Assembly: GCA_022448105.1 (NCBI GenBank)
Contig: JAKVAV010000002.1
Span: 1-61,802, forward strand
Length of the DNA stretch: 61,802 nt
Direction of reading: 5' to 3'
Source: Flavobacteriales bacterium
GTDB lineage: Bacteria; Bacteroidota; Bacteroidia; Flavobacteriales_D; Cryomorphaceae
Below the pieces are notes generated by a model. It saw only the letters and a program-made list of their open reading frames with translations, did not search any database and was not told the origin of the DNA. The first letter of the stretch is position 1; the number at the start of each line of letters is the position of its first letter. A program made the position numbers and the translations under genes. Of this stretch, positions 1-9,426 are shown in pieces.

Positions 1-359
1 GCAAAATATGGAGGATTGATTATTTGTGATTAGTGTAAAATCTGGTTTTGGAGGACTACTAGCTTTTAGCTGTTAGTTTCTAGCTTATTGTCCTGTTGTT
101 ACAATTTTCACAAAGGACGAGGTTGGATGCATTGCTTTATGCTGCCAGCTGATGGCTGATCTTTGTGTAGTTTCGATCAACCCATAATCAGGACCCATTT
201 CCAATTCAAACCATCGCTTTCTCATCATCGAAAAAGCAGTAAAATCTTAAATGCTAACCGCCCCACGATCCAAAAGGCCTAACCCATTTCACAAACTTTA
301 CCAACCGACTTAGCTGATCGCCTTCGTAGTTTTAGATCGACCATTAGAATCTACCGACC
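1..359. other. Non-coding stretch at left edge
   Basis: No open frame of useful length on either strand and no recognisable RNA. The stretch is AT-rich with short imperfect repeats of a CTAGCTTTTAGC type near 57-90. It presumably holds the upstream region of the lipoprotein gene that follows, but I see no clear TAnnTTTG box close to that start. Confidence 0.5.
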
Positions 360-1292
360 ATGAAAAGCTTTGTCTTATCCACTTTAATTCCACTTTTGCT
401 TATGAGTTGCGGTGTTCATACGAGTTCAGAAATCACGGAAGAAGTCAAGGCTAAGATCCCGACTCCCGACACTTTGCATTTCAAAATCTCTGAGGCCAAT
501 AATGTAATCTTCCAAACTATACTTGACAATAAAGACACTTTGGATTTATTCTTCGATACCGGTGGGACAGAGCTAGTTTTGACCTACGACGGAATAAGGG
601 AACAAACGACATTGCTTGAGACAAATGACAGTGAAGACGAAGAAGATGATTTTGCCATTTTTGATGAAGAAACTTACTCGTTGTCTTTAGGAAATCTTAC
701 TTGGGATAGTCTCTATATCTATCCTTTTCCGGTTGGGCCGGAAGAAGCCGCTGGTCATTTTGGTTGGGACTTGTTTGAGGATAAGATAGTAGAACTCGAT
801 TATGATAAAGGGCTGATGATTGTCCATTCAAATTTGGATCGCAACCTTGATGATTATTCTAAACTTGAAATCGAGTACACCCATACCTTGTTCTCTATTC
901 ATGGAAGTATAAGTCAGGGAGAGAGTAATTTTTCCAATCGATACCTTTTTGACACTGGATTTCAGCGGGCGGTTATTATGGACAAGGACTTAAGAGCGAA
1001 ATCAGGTTTTCCAATTGACTTACCAGTGATCAAAGAATCAAGACTCAAGAATTCAGAAGGAACAGAGTTTGTCAATCAAGTGGTAGAGGTAGACAAAATT
1101 TGTTTCGGAGATGCTTGTGCCAGCGAGGTGCCGGTTCAATTATTAGGTGCACCGAATCCTGCCAGATTCGAAACGCATATTCTCGGAGGTGAGCTCTTGA
1201 AGAGGTTTAATACCATCCTCGATTTTCAGAACGACTTCGTCTATCTCAAACCAAATTCCTTGATGGATTTGCCTTACGCTGATGCATCCTGA
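360..1292 (+). CDS. Retropepsin-like aspartic protease lipoprotein
   Basis: 310 aa. The N-terminus is a lipoprotein signal with lipobox LLMSC (Cys17), so the mature protein should be membrane anchored and face the periplasm or surface. Two aspartic-protease signatures are visible: FFDTGG (Asp66) and YLFDTG (Asp198). Each sits in a hydrophobic beta-strand context, as in the two-lobed pepsin/retropepsin-like proteins common in Bacteroidota. An acidic linker of Glu and Asp follows the first lobe (about residues 88-103). The substrate cannot be inferred. It appears monocistronic; the next gene starts 66 bp downstream. The family call rests on the paired DTG motifs and length, so it is good but not certain. 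Confidence 0.72.
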   Translation: MKSFVLSTLIPLLLMSCGVHTSSEITEEVKAKIPTPDTLHFKISEANNVIFQTILDNKDTLDLFFDTGGTELVLTYDGIREQTTLLETNDSEDEEDDFAIFDEETYSLSLGNLTWDSLYIYPFPVGPEEAAGHFGWDLFEDKIVELDYDKGLMIVHSNLDRNLDDYSKLEIEYTHTLFSIHGSISQGESNFSNRYLFDTGFQRAVIMDKDLRAKSGFPIDLPVIKESRLKNSEGTEFVNQVVEVDKICFGDACASEVPVQLLGAPNPARFETHILGGELLKRFNTILDFQNDFVYLKPNSLMDLPYADAS

Positions 1293-1358
1293 TATGATGC
1301 TCTAGTTTTGGTAAAATGTTGGCTTTCAGATAAAAATAATTTTCAATTCTTATATTGA

Positions 1359-2156
1359 ATGTCCTTTTTGCTTGTTACCATTCTCAAATACCTAAATGTG
1401 AAAATCAATTTAACTCTCTTCTTCCTTACTCTATTCTTTTGTTCTAACCTTAAATCTCAGTCAACTGTGTCAACCATTATCCAGACTCCAACGAACAAGG
1501 TGGAACAAAGCTTTGCCTTTTATCAGAAACTCAATTATGAAGTCGTTTCTAAAGAGAACCCCGCTTTGGTCTCCAATGGAAAAGTACTCATTGAAATCAA
1601 CCCAGATCGCTATGCACGTGCTGGAGTTAAGATGTACAAGGAATCCTGGAAAGAGGAAGTCGTCGAGCTTGAGAAGCTGACATCCATCCATCAGATCGAT
1701 GGTGGCCATCTCTTGAACGACCTGACCGGTTGCTGGATTTATCTTATGGAGGGTGAAAGTCCTTACGGTTTTAGTGCTAAAGAAAGTTCATTCGGGCTAA
1801 CTGGAAATTTCATGGGACTCAGCTTAGAAGCAACTGACATCAAAAAGTCTTTCAAGATTTGGGAAATTTTAGGCTTTTCTACTACAATGGGTGATCCAGA
1901 AAAGAGCTTTGTCGCTATGGCAAATGCTGAAGGTTTTGGTGTAAGCCTAATGAATCCGAATACCTGCCCTCACTTATTTTTCAATCCCTCTATGACCTTT
2001 TTCAACGGAGAAAAAAACCTAGGTTTTATCGACCAGATTCGCAAAACCAACATTCCTATTACCGAAGAAATTGACTTGTTCAATGATCAAGGAATCGTTG
2101 ATAATATCATCATCAGAGATCCAGGAGGTTACGGTTTCTTTTTGTTTAGTGATTAG
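1359..2156 (+). CDS. Secreted VOC/glyoxalase-fold protein
   Basis: 265 aa from the ATG. An in-frame GTG at 1398 would give a cleaner signal peptide (MKINLTLFFLTLFFC, ending near LKSQS), so the true start is uncertain. After the signal, the chain looks like two VOC-type modules: residues about 38-140 begin TIIQTPTNKVEQSFAFYQKL, and about 150-262 include SLEATDIKKSFKIWEILGF and end IRDPGGYGFFLF. Both have the domain's opening strand, a helix with a paired-aromatic segment, and a closing DPGG-type turn. VOC proteins are metal-dependent lyases, dioxygenases or binding proteins. An exported one is unusual, and the metal ligands are not obvious here. No specific function is assigned. Confidence 0.6.
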   Translation: MSFLLVTILKYLNVKINLTLFFLTLFFCSNLKSQSTVSTIIQTPTNKVEQSFAFYQKLNYEVVSKENPALVSNGKVLIEINPDRYARAGVKMYKESWKEEVVELEKLTSIHQIDGGHLLNDLTGCWIYLMEGESPYGFSAKESSFGLTGNFMGLSLEATDIKKSFKIWEILGFSTTMGDPEKSFVAMANAEGFGVSLMNPNTCPHLFFNPSMTFFNGEKNLGFIDQIRKTNIPITEEIDLFNDQGIVDNIIIRDPGGYGFFLFSD

Positions 2157-2303
2157 AAGTGAGCTTATCCTTATTAGCTATTTTGTTTTTCACCTTAACG
2201 CTTCATGACATATGTTAAAACATCTTAATCCTTTCGACATGCTGTCATGAATTGAAGGTTTTTGAAGTCTTACTTTAGAATACCAATTATTCAAAACCTA
2301 TTT

Positions 2304-3680
2304 ATGAAGCCAAATTTTGCAACGATTGTTTTATCTGTTTGCTTATTTCTTTTTCTATCAAAGCTCTCTTCTCAAAGTCTTGAAGATTACATCAGTGAAA
2401 ACGCCATCTTGATGAATTCAGGAGATAAGGTCAAAGATTTTGGCCTGACCAATCTTACCGATAATCAGCTTGTATTCTTTGGATTTATCCATGGCGCGGC
2501 CACTCCTCAGATCATGGATTTTGAACTTCTCAAGTATTTGGTTGAGAATGGTGGTTTTCGATACTATGCGCCCGAAGTGGATGCTTCTCAGGCTTATTTT
2601 TTAAATAAATATCTGGAAAGTGGTAACGAAGAACTGTTGGATTTTGTTATGTTCTTCTATCAGCAGAGGGTTCCGCAAGATGCTTCTCATCAGCTGAAAG
2701 CCAAGTGGGAAATGATTTACAATTTCAACAGAGCGTTGGATGAGAATGACAAGCTAACCATTGTGGGAACTGATCGCCCAAGTGGAGATAAAAGACTAGC
2801 GATTACGCATCTGGCTTATTTACTCGGTGAAAATAAAACCGGTATCCCCCAAGTGGATTCCCTGGAGATGTATCGAAATACAATTCTTGAGATTAGGCAA
2901 GTATGGTCTGGCAAACCGGCACAAGAAAGGATTGCAAAGTACGGGGGATACACCGCAGAATATTACTACCCTGTTCAATCAAAATACAACTTTTCTTGGA
3001 GATTTGTGAGATACTATGAAGCCAATAAGCAAGAGGTGATCGATGGTTTCAATGCATTGGGAATCGACGCTGAGCACATTTTGGATAGTCCTCATAAATA
3101 TAGAGAGGAGAATATCTTCAATAATTTCAAGGACAAGGTTATCCCTTTAATTGAAAGTGGAGAAAAAGTGTATTCAAACTTTGGTTTTTCTCATATCATG
3201 CAGAAAGAAATATTCAATTCGTGCTACCTGGCTTGCCTGGTTAAGAATGAGTTTCCTGAATTGAGAATGGAAACTGTATTGGGTCTACTCTCAAACTCAA
3301 AGGTGGTGAAGTATCGTCAATGGAAAAAGTCAAAAGAAACCATAGAAGAAAGAGGCTTAGTTTTTCAGAAAATGGTTTATAATGGATATTCTACCTCTTC
3401 AAGTTGGGACGGAGATTACATCTTTGAAAAACTCGATGGAATCAATGAGCTAAAGAAAGCCACAAATTCTCATGATGTCTTGTTCCTCGATTTGGATAAA
3501 CCGAACTCACCTATGAAAGACAGTAGGTACTTTTCGAATTATAAAAGAGGTGTCAAGAATATGTTTCTCGATGAAGAAGGGAGTACTTTGGACTTCTTCC
3601 AGTATATCGTTTACATGAAAGGCTCTGAGGCCAGTGTCCCTTTGGAATCTCCATTCAATAAAGTCTATCCGCTTCACTGA
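2304..3680 (+). CDS. Erythromycin-esterase-like / ChaN-type secreted protein
   Basis: 458 aa from the ATG at 2304, chosen over a TTG at 2262 because it begins a normal signal peptide (MKPNFATIVLSVCLFLF, cleavage near SSQS). The mature N-terminus (about residues 40-100) has strand, then FFGFIHGAATPQ, then a helix ending in an aromatic and acidic segment (YAPEVDASQ). That arrangement resembles the EreA/EreB and ChaN/TIKI superfamily, whose hydrolases carry GE-x-TH there. The Glu of that motif is missing here (GFIHG), while the His and the downstream Glu are kept. It may be a divergent or non-catalytic member. No antibiotic-resistance role should be inferred. Confidence 0.5.
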   Translation: MKPNFATIVLSVCLFLFLSKLSSQSLEDYISENAILMNSGDKVKDFGLTNLTDNQLVFFGFIHGAATPQIMDFELLKYLVENGGFRYYAPEVDASQAYFLNKYLESGNEELLDFVMFFYQQRVPQDASHQLKAKWEMIYNFNRALDENDKLTIVGTDRPSGDKRLAITHLAYLLGENKTGIPQVDSLEMYRNTILEIRQVWSGKPAQERIAKYGGYTAEYYYPVQSKYNFSWRFVRYYEANKQEVIDGFNALGIDAEHILDSPHKYREENIFNNFKDKVIPLIESGEKVYSNFGFSHIMQKEIFNSCYLACLVKNEFPELRMETVLGLLSNSKVVKYRQWKKSKETIEERGLVFQKMVYNGYSTSSSWDGDYIFEKLDGINELKKATNSHDVLFLDLDKPNSPMKDSRYFSNYKRGVKNMFLDEEGSTLDFFQYIVYMKGSEASVPLESPFNKVYPLH

Positions 3681-3777
3681 ATGATAACTTAAACTTTTCT
3701 CGAAGTAATTTTCATTAAGGGATTTCATCACTTTTTGAGTAATTTTAAGGCAAATAGAAGAAGTAATTTAAAAGGAA

Positions 3778-4092
3778 TTGAGGGGAGAGCTCCAAAGTAA
3801 GTACGAGAAGAAACTGCAAAAGAATAGCTGGATTTTTCTTTTGGGAATTATGCCTGGTGTCACCTTTTCTACCGATCTGGGCATGCCTATTTTAGTTGCG
3901 GGTGCGGTATCAGGAATGATTGCGTCCTGTGCTTGGATGCTGTGGATGTTTTTCAAAGACGGATTTGAAACAAAGGAAGAAGTGAGTTACTTCTTTAAAC
4001 AATTTCTAATCGGAATGAGCTTAGCCACCCTTATGCTTTTGGTAGGTCTCATACTTTGGTTTGGCTTTGCCATGGGGGTTTGGAATAGCTAG
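3778..4092 (+). CDS. Small membrane protein
   Basis: 104 aa from a TTG start, with no nearby upstream ATG. A basic N-terminus (SKYEKKLQKN) is followed by hydrophobic segments at about 19-34, 36-57 and 72-98, so two or three membrane helices are expected. There is no recognised domain. It lies 97 bp after the preceding gene and 30 bp before a lipoprotein hydrolase gene on the same strand, so co-transcription with that gene is plausible. The hydrophobic pattern and clean spacing support a real gene, but the start codon is not secure. Confidence 0.5.
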   Translation: MRGELQSKYEKKLQKNSWIFLLGIMPGVTFSTDLGMPILVAGAVSGMIASCAWMLWMFFKDGFETKEEVSYFFKQFLIGMSLATLMLLVGLILWFGFAMGVWNS

Positions 4093-4122
4093 CCTTAAAT
4101 TGCTCCAAAATTTGATTTCCAT

Positions 4123-4785
4123 TTGACGGCTGTTTTTAGATCACTCGGATTCATTCTTTTTATGGTTGCTCTGATTGGTTGCCAAACCAAATCATCTCAA
4201 CCCCAACTTCAAGAAGGAGATCTCCTTTTTCAAGACCTTGACTGTGGTGCGCTTTGCGACGCTATTGAGACCGTTACCGAAGGCATTGATGGAAAAGACT
4301 TTTCCCATTGTGGAATGGTAGTTCTGGTTGATGATACCCTTCGAGTGATCGAAGCCATAGGCGAAGGCGTTCAGCTCAATTCGCTGGAAGACTTCTACAA
4401 GAGAAGCGGAAGCACTGATGAGACCATAACTGTAGGGAGAGTCAAAAAAGATTACCAAATACTTATCAATGATGCGTCCGACTTTGCAATCGCTCGCTTA
4501 GGAGAGGGCTATGACCAACCCTTTCATCTTGATAATGGCAAATGGTACTGTAGCGAACTACTTTATGAGAGTTTTAAATCAGCCAATGGCGGGTCAGATT
4601 TCTTTGAACTTGCTCCAATGACTTTCAAAGATCCTGAAACCAAAGAATTCTTTCCTGCATGGGTAGCCTACTACGCTGAACTAGGTGAGGCCATTCCGGA
4701 AGGAGAACCTGGCCTCAATCCTGGCTCAATTTCTCGTTCGCAGAAGATTGATATTCTATCGGTGAGATTGGTATCAGAACTATAG
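4123..4785 (+). CDS. YiiX/YaeF-type permuted papain-like hydrolase, lipoprotein
   Basis: 220 aa from a TTG start; the only later in-frame ATG would remove most of the signal. The lipobox is ALIGC (Cys20). The catalytic core shows LQEGDLLFQDLDCG at about 28-42, FSHCGMVV with His62 at about 60-67, and WYCSELLY with Cys143 at about 141-148. This His-then-Cys order marks circularly permuted NlpC/P60-like papain-fold enzymes (YiiX/YaeF, peptidase family C92). Family members are thought to act as amidases or acyl hydrolases at the cell envelope; the substrate is unknown. The C-terminus (PGSISRSQKIDILS) is ordinary for the family. Confidence 0.75.
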   Translation: MTAVFRSLGFILFMVALIGCQTKSSQPQLQEGDLLFQDLDCGALCDAIETVTEGIDGKDFSHCGMVVLVDDTLRVIEAIGEGVQLNSLEDFYKRSGSTDETITVGRVKKDYQILINDASDFAIARLGEGYDQPFHLDNGKWYCSELLYESFKSANGGSDFFELAPMTFKDPETKEFFPAWVAYYAELGEAIPEGEPGLNPGSISRSQKIDILSVRLVSEL

Positions 4786-5155
4786 TCAAGCGGCCTTCCA
4801 TGTAGCTCGATAGATTGATCCTTAAATCGGTCAATTCACCTTCATACTTGGTGTAGCTACAACATATTATGAAGGTTCATGAAAACTCTGTTTTTCGTAA
4901 AAATCCTTCGTTGAATGCAAAAGTAGAAATCCTCTTACTTCCCAAGATAGCTAAAAATATATTTTAATTAAATATCTGTATAGCAATGAGTTAAAATCAT
5001 ATGTTTCCTGGCAATTAACTTTTGAGACCACAAGGAAATCCAATTTTTCTGAACCATGATGGCAAACAAAAGAAGCGAAATGTTGTGCTAATGGCACGTT
5101 TTTTTGCGACCCCTTAAATCGACACGTACCTTAATAAACCAAATTAAACCATCTT
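4786..5155. other. Intergenic region upstream of fasciclin gene
   Basis: 370 bp with no credible gene on either strand. It holds the promoter region for the fasciclin-repeat gene, described separately, and an AT-rich block around 4955-4985. Confidence 0.5.
5103..5134 (+). promoter_or_regulatory. Candidate Bacteroidota promoter for fasciclin gene
   Basis: TTTG at 5103-5106, a 20-bp spacer, then TACCTTAA at 5127-5134, a partial match to the TAnnTTTG box. The distance to the ATG at 5156 is about 21 bp. The downstream box is imperfect, so this is only a candidate. Confidence 0.35.
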
Positions 5156-7903
5156 ATGAAAAATCTATTCCTAAAACGATTAATAGCCCTGGGCTTTTTG
5201 CTTACCAGCGCGACGTCTTTTGCTCAAACCAATGTGTTTGATGATGTCATTGCAGCGAGCCCAGCTCATACTCATCTCACTGCGGCATTGGAAGCAACAG
5301 GATTGGATGATGCTATCAGAAACGACGAGGCAGAATTCACGGTGTTTGCTCCGGATGACAACGCAATCGAAGCATTGGCAGAAGCTCTTGATCTATCTAC
5401 GGCAGAGCTCCTCGAGCTAGAAGAATTGCCAGATTTGATTCTTTACCACGTGCTCGGCTCGACAGTTCTCTCTGGGGACATTAATAACGGAGACATTGTT
5501 ACTCCACTTAATGCGGCCAATACATTGAAGTTGACTGCTACATCTGGCGGCAGCATTTTTGTAAACCAAGCCCAAGTGAACGGCGCAGACCTTACTGCTG
5601 ACAACGGAGTTGTACATTCGGTGGATGGTTTTCTGCTTCCATCAGAGACGGTAGCTGACGTTGCCATTGATAATGGATTTGGTTCATTGGTAGCAGCAGT
5701 AGTTACTGCAGAATTGCTACCAGCTTTAACCAATCCGTTTGCAGACTTCACCGTTTTCGCGCCAAGCGATGCGGCATTCGATGATTTAGCGGCTGCATTG
5801 GGAACAGACATCTCAGGTTTATTGGCAGATCCAGGTTTAGCGGACATTCTGCTTTACCACGTACTTGACGGAGCAGTAATGTCATCAATGATTAACAATG
5901 GAGACATCGTGACCCCGTTGAACGATGCAAACACCATCAAACTAACAGCGACTTCAGGCGGAAGCATCTTCGCTAACCAAGCAGAAGTATTCCTGGCCGA
6001 TGTAGGAGCTGATAATGGAATTGTACACGCGGTAAACGCTGTAATCCTTCCATCAGAGACGGTAGCCGACGTTGCCATTGATAATGGATTTGGTTCATTG
6101 GTAGCAGCAGTAGTTACTGCGGAATTGCTACCAGCTTTAACCAATCCGTTTGCAGACTTCACCGTTTTCGCGCCAAGCGATGCGGCATTCGATGATTTAG
6201 CGGCTGCATTGGGAACAGACATCTCAGGTTTATTGGCAGATCCAGGTTTAGCGGACATTCTGCTTTACCACGTACTTGACGGAGCAGTAATGTCATCAAT
6301 GATTAACAATGGAGACATCGTGACCCCGTTGAACGATGTGAATACAATTAAATTGACCAAAATTTTTGGCGATATATTTGTAAATCAAGCTCAAGTGGAG
6401 CTTCAAAACGTGCTCGCCGACAATGGGGTAGTTCATGCGATTGATGCAGTAATTCTTCCTTCAGAAACAGTAGCAGATGTGGCAATTGATAATGAATTTA
6501 ATGCGCTTACAGCAGCAGTAATAAAAGCCAGACTTTTACCTGCACTCACTGATCCGTTTGCTGACTACACAGTTTTTGCTCCCAGTGACGAGGCATTCTT
6601 AGCACTTGCCAATGCTTTGGGGACTAATGTTCAAGGAATTTTAAACGATCCTGATCTAGTGAACATCCTTCTCTATCATGTCCTCGATGGTTCTGTCATG
6701 TCTACAATGATCAATAACGGAGATATAGTTACACCGCTGAATGATGCCAACACACTGAAGCTCACAGCGACAGCTGGAGGAGATATTTTTGTTAATCAAT
6801 CTCAAGTCTTCTTAGCTGATGTAGGAGCTGAAAATGGTGTCGTTCATGCAATTGACGGTGTTTTGTTAAGTGCAGAAACAGTAGCAGATGTTGCTATTGA
6901 TAATGGATTTACTGCTTTAACTGCGGCAATTGTTACAGCCGAACTTCTTCCAGCTTTGGTTGATCCATTTTCTAGATATACAGTATTCGCACCCACTGAT
7001 GATGCTTTCATCGCGCTAGCGGAGGCACTCGATACAGACATAGAAGGTCTTCTGGCTTTACCAAATCTTGCTGACATTCTATTGTACCACGTAGTAGGCG
7101 AAGAGCTGTTTTCCACTGAATTGGTAGAAGGCCCCCTTACAATGCTTAATGGTCAAAATACCTTTATTGACTTGAGTGCAGGTGTCCAGATTAATAATGC
7201 AACTGTAGTCGGAGCAGACAACCCATCTGATAACGGGGTATTGCATATCATTAATGAAGTTATTGATTTCAACTTCTTCATTTGTGAGCCAGGAATATTC
7301 CAAACGCCAACTGATTTTGAAGTCGTGCAATCACAGTTCGATGAAGAACTGTCTTTTCAATGGACTCCAGTCCCTGGTTCTGTTGCCTGTCAAGTGAGAG
7401 TTAGAGGTTCAATTCAGGGTACTATCGAAAACATTCTCGTGCAAGCTGGTGAAGATGGAAACCCTCCATCACAAATACTCTTATCTCAGTCAGATTTTAG
7501 TTCTAATGAGATCTATCAAGCTGCTGTAAGATGTGCTTGTTCAATAGACCCAATCATTGCCAGTGATTTCTCTCAGAGAGTATTTTTTGTCGCATTCGGA
7601 GGAGCTGGAATAAATGTAGAAGAAGGAACTCTTGTGGCTGAAGGAGATTTCTCCATGAGTGTTTTCCCAAATCCATCAAGTGCTGGGTACATCAATGTCA
7701 ATATTTCGAACAGTGCTGGAGTTCACTCTGAAGGTCTGATTGAAGTATTTGATATTACTGGAAGAATCGTCAATACTGAAAGAGTCATTGTAGAAGCTCA
7801 GCAGCAACTGCAAATTGAAACATCAAACATGCCAGCAGGTATGTACTCAATTTCATACACAACCAACCAGACCAGAATTACAGAAAGATTTATGGTCAAG
7901 TAA
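5156..7903 (+). CDS. Five-domain fasciclin (FAS1) T9SS surface protein
   Basis: 915 aa. A signal peptide (about 1-23, ending SFAQ) is followed by five FAS1 domains at about 27-160, 163-297, 300-433, 436-570 and 572-705. Each has the H1 motif (TVFAPSDAAF or variant) and the H2 YHVL motif. FAS1 domains mediate cell-cell or matrix adhesion. A Fn3-like module follows (about 718-812) with a W-x-PV-x-G...CQV strand and a VRCACS strand, also seen in two other proteins of this window. The last 80 residues (FPNPSSAGYINV through RFMVK) form a type A T9SS sorting domain, predicting export through T9SS and surface attachment. Domains 2 and 3 are nearly identical at DNA level. The gene has its own terminator. 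Confidence 0.93.
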   Translation: MKNLFLKRLIALGFLLTSATSFAQTNVFDDVIAASPAHTHLTAALEATGLDDAIRNDEAEFTVFAPDDNAIEALAEALDLSTAELLELEELPDLILYHVLGSTVLSGDINNGDIVTPLNAANTLKLTATSGGSIFVNQAQVNGADLTADNGVVHSVDGFLLPSETVADVAIDNGFGSLVAAVVTAELLPALTNPFADFTVFAPSDAAFDDLAAALGTDISGLLADPGLADILLYHVLDGAVMSSMINNGDIVTPLNDANTIKLTATSGGSIFANQAEVFLADVGADNGIVHAVNAVILPSETVADVAIDNGFGSLVAAVVTAELLPALTNPFADFTVFAPSDAAFDDLAAALGTDISGLLADPGLADILLYHVLDGAVMSSMINNGDIVTPLNDVNTIKLTKIFGDIFVNQAQVELQNVLADNGVVHAIDAVILPSETVADVAIDNEFNALTAAVIKARLLPALTDPFADYTVFAPSDEAFLALANALGTNVQGILNDPDLVNILLYHVLDGSVMSTMINNGDIVTPLNDANTLKLTATAGGDIFVNQSQVFLADVGAENGVVHAIDGVLLSAETVADVAIDNGFTALTAAIVTAELLPALVDPFSRYTVFAPTDDAFIALAEALDTDIEGLLALPNLADILLYHVVGEELFSTELVEGPLTMLNGQNTFIDLSAGVQINNATVVGADNPSDNGVLHIINEVIDFNFFICEPGIFQTPTDFEVVQSQFDEELSFQWTPVPGSVACQVRVRGSIQGTIENILVQAGEDGNPPSQILLSQSDFSSNEIYQAAVRCACSIDPIIASDFSQRVFFVAFGGAGINVEEGTLVAEGDFSMSVFPNPSSAGYINVNISNSAGVHSEGLIEVFDITGRIVNTERVIVEAQQQLQIETSNMPAGMYSISYTTNQTRITERFMVK
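5636..5927 (+). repeat. Near-identical FAS1 repeat, copy 1
   Basis: This 292-bp stretch recurs at 6047-6338 with an offset of exactly 411 bp (137 codons). I count two differences, both synonymous third-position changes (GCT/GCC and GCA/GCG). The other FAS1 units are far more diverged, so this pair reflects a recent duplication or gene conversion. Confidence 0.9.
6047..6338 (+). repeat. Near-identical FAS1 repeat, copy 2
   Basis: Second copy of the 292-bp repeat at 5636-5927. The match stops sharply at 6339, where the copies diverge in the codon after AACGA, so the duplicated block does not cover a complete FAS1 domain on its 3' side. Confidence 0.9.
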
Positions 7904-7936
7904 TTTTTAACCAACCTTTTAAGGTTTTACAGAATG

Positions 7937-7968
7937 AAGGCCACTTCCAAAAGGAAGTGGCCTTTTTT
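7937..7968 (+). terminator. Rho-independent terminator after fasciclin gene
   Basis: A perfect 12-bp stem, AAGGCCACTTCC (7937-7948) with its complement at 7953-7964, an AAAA loop and a T-rich tail. It lies 34 bp after the stop codon. Confidence 0.9.
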
Positions 7969-8009
7969 ATTAGTCAAACTGCTAGTACTTTTATGAAAAT
8001 AAATGAGTC

Positions 8010-8558
8010 ATGAATAAGCTGCTAAATTTCCTTACCCTCTTTCTCTTGGTATTTGTATTCTCCTCTTGCGAAGAAGTATTTGAGGAAGAAAACAGGGATG
8101 GAATCACCCAATATTTTGAAGGTAAGGTTAATGGAGAACGTTTTGAAGGATCTACGAAAGATGAGCAGTGCAACCGCCTTTCATTCGTTTATTTCAATGA
8201 GGCTGTCTCTGATTTGGCACCGGGTTACATGGAAATGGGAGCTAGGGATTGTTTAAGTGATTCTGAGTTGATATTTGTTTTCCAGGGAGTAGAACCTGAG
8301 TATACTGGATCATTTTCGTTAACTGACTTGGACTTTGCAGATTCATTTAGGCCAGCCTTTACTTCAGTCGATGGTGTTACGTACAATAGACTGCTTGACG
8401 GTTCCTTTTCTGTAGACCATTTTAGCGGAAGCAACAATAAACATGTAGGACGTCTTTCGGGTTCTTTCGAAATGAAGCTCGTAGATGTTGAGAAAACAGA
8501 TACCTTAAATATTACAGAAGGAGCCTTTGCTTTCACCGTACCAAGGAAGTTCGACTAG
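8010..8558 (+). CDS. Hypothetical lipoprotein
   Basis: 182 aa. A strongly hydrophobic N-terminus ends in lipobox VFSSC (Cys20). The mature part is short and rich in predicted beta strand, with no motif I recognise. It resembles the many small lipoproteins of Bacteroidota that carry one beta-sandwich domain and have no assigned role. The fasciclin terminator precedes it, so it should have its own promoter. About 870 bp without genes follow it. Confidence 0.7.
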   Translation: MNKLLNFLTLFLLVFVFSSCEEVFEEENRDGITQYFEGKVNGERFEGSTKDEQCNRLSFVYFNEAVSDLAPGYMEMGARDCLSDSELIFVFQGVEPEYTGSFSLTDLDFADSFRPAFTSVDGVTYNRLLDGSFSVDHFSGSNNKHVGRLSGSFEMKLVDVEKTDTLNITEGAFAFTVPRKFD

Positions 8559-9426
8559 TAGCAAAACGAGCTTTATAAAAGCCGCTGTTCAAGCAGATTT
8601 TTTTGTGGTGAACTAAAGGACATTGGCATTCTGATTCACTAAAAGAAAGCTCTACATCTGTTGCTTGAGCTTATGAATAGTCTCCATGAAACGTTAAGAA
8701 TGAGTCGATTCCATGACCCGAAGCTCTTCCGGATATTTCGATTGTGCGCACTCCAAGCGAATCAAAGACTGTCTAAATGTTACGCGCATCATGGTCGCTA
8801 TTTGACGATTGCCATCTCCAACTGGTATTGTTCACACACCTGAAACTAACCACCTCGGCTTGCGCTATTTGGTTCCGTGTTCTCTTGTTCCCAGCTTTCG
8901 TTAATTGTTGGAAGCTCTGTTCCTACGGGACATACGATATGACCAATATTACTCACTCCATGAAAATGGGCACATCAGGAATTTTCAACCATGAGTCATT
9001 ATGTTCTGCAGTATGATTGCCAATTGTGGTTTTTGATCGCTACAAGGAGCGGTATGTTCCTCAGATGGTAATGTTTAATTTGAAGGTTAAAAGGCCATTG
9101 CCTTAATTGACTATATAAGCGCGGCCTCCCCAATGGTCGTGGCTTAACCTGTGTGGTCCAATATTTATTACCAGAGACCAATCAGTGCCTTCGATACTGA
9201 TCGAGCCTGTGACAATTTTTAAGTGACCGAGCCTTTCGACAAAAAGGGGGGGAACCATCATCAGGACATTCAATTGTCCGTAACTTTTTGCGATGAGCTA
9301 CAGTCATCTGCTTTGTTGCAAGACGCAAGAAAAATGAGAATTAGAAATCTCTTTTCACGAAACAATAGAGATATGGTTCCCTTTGCCACAAAGTTGAAAA
9401 AGGAATAGTCAGAAGAATGAGCCAGC
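8559..9426. other. 868-bp stretch without a recognisable gene
   Basis: Only short open frames (60-79 aa) on both strands, and none has a believable start, hydrophobic pattern or family resemblance. There is no tRNA, CRISPR or clear insertion-sequence end. The length is unusual next to the dense neighbours, so decayed coding sequence is likely, but I could not recover a parent family. Confidence 0.5.

Noticed and set aside
5443-6258. Two nearly identical minus-strand open frames of 134 codons inside the fasciclin gene.
   Set aside because: They are antisense shadows of the duplicated FAS1 segment, not separate genes.
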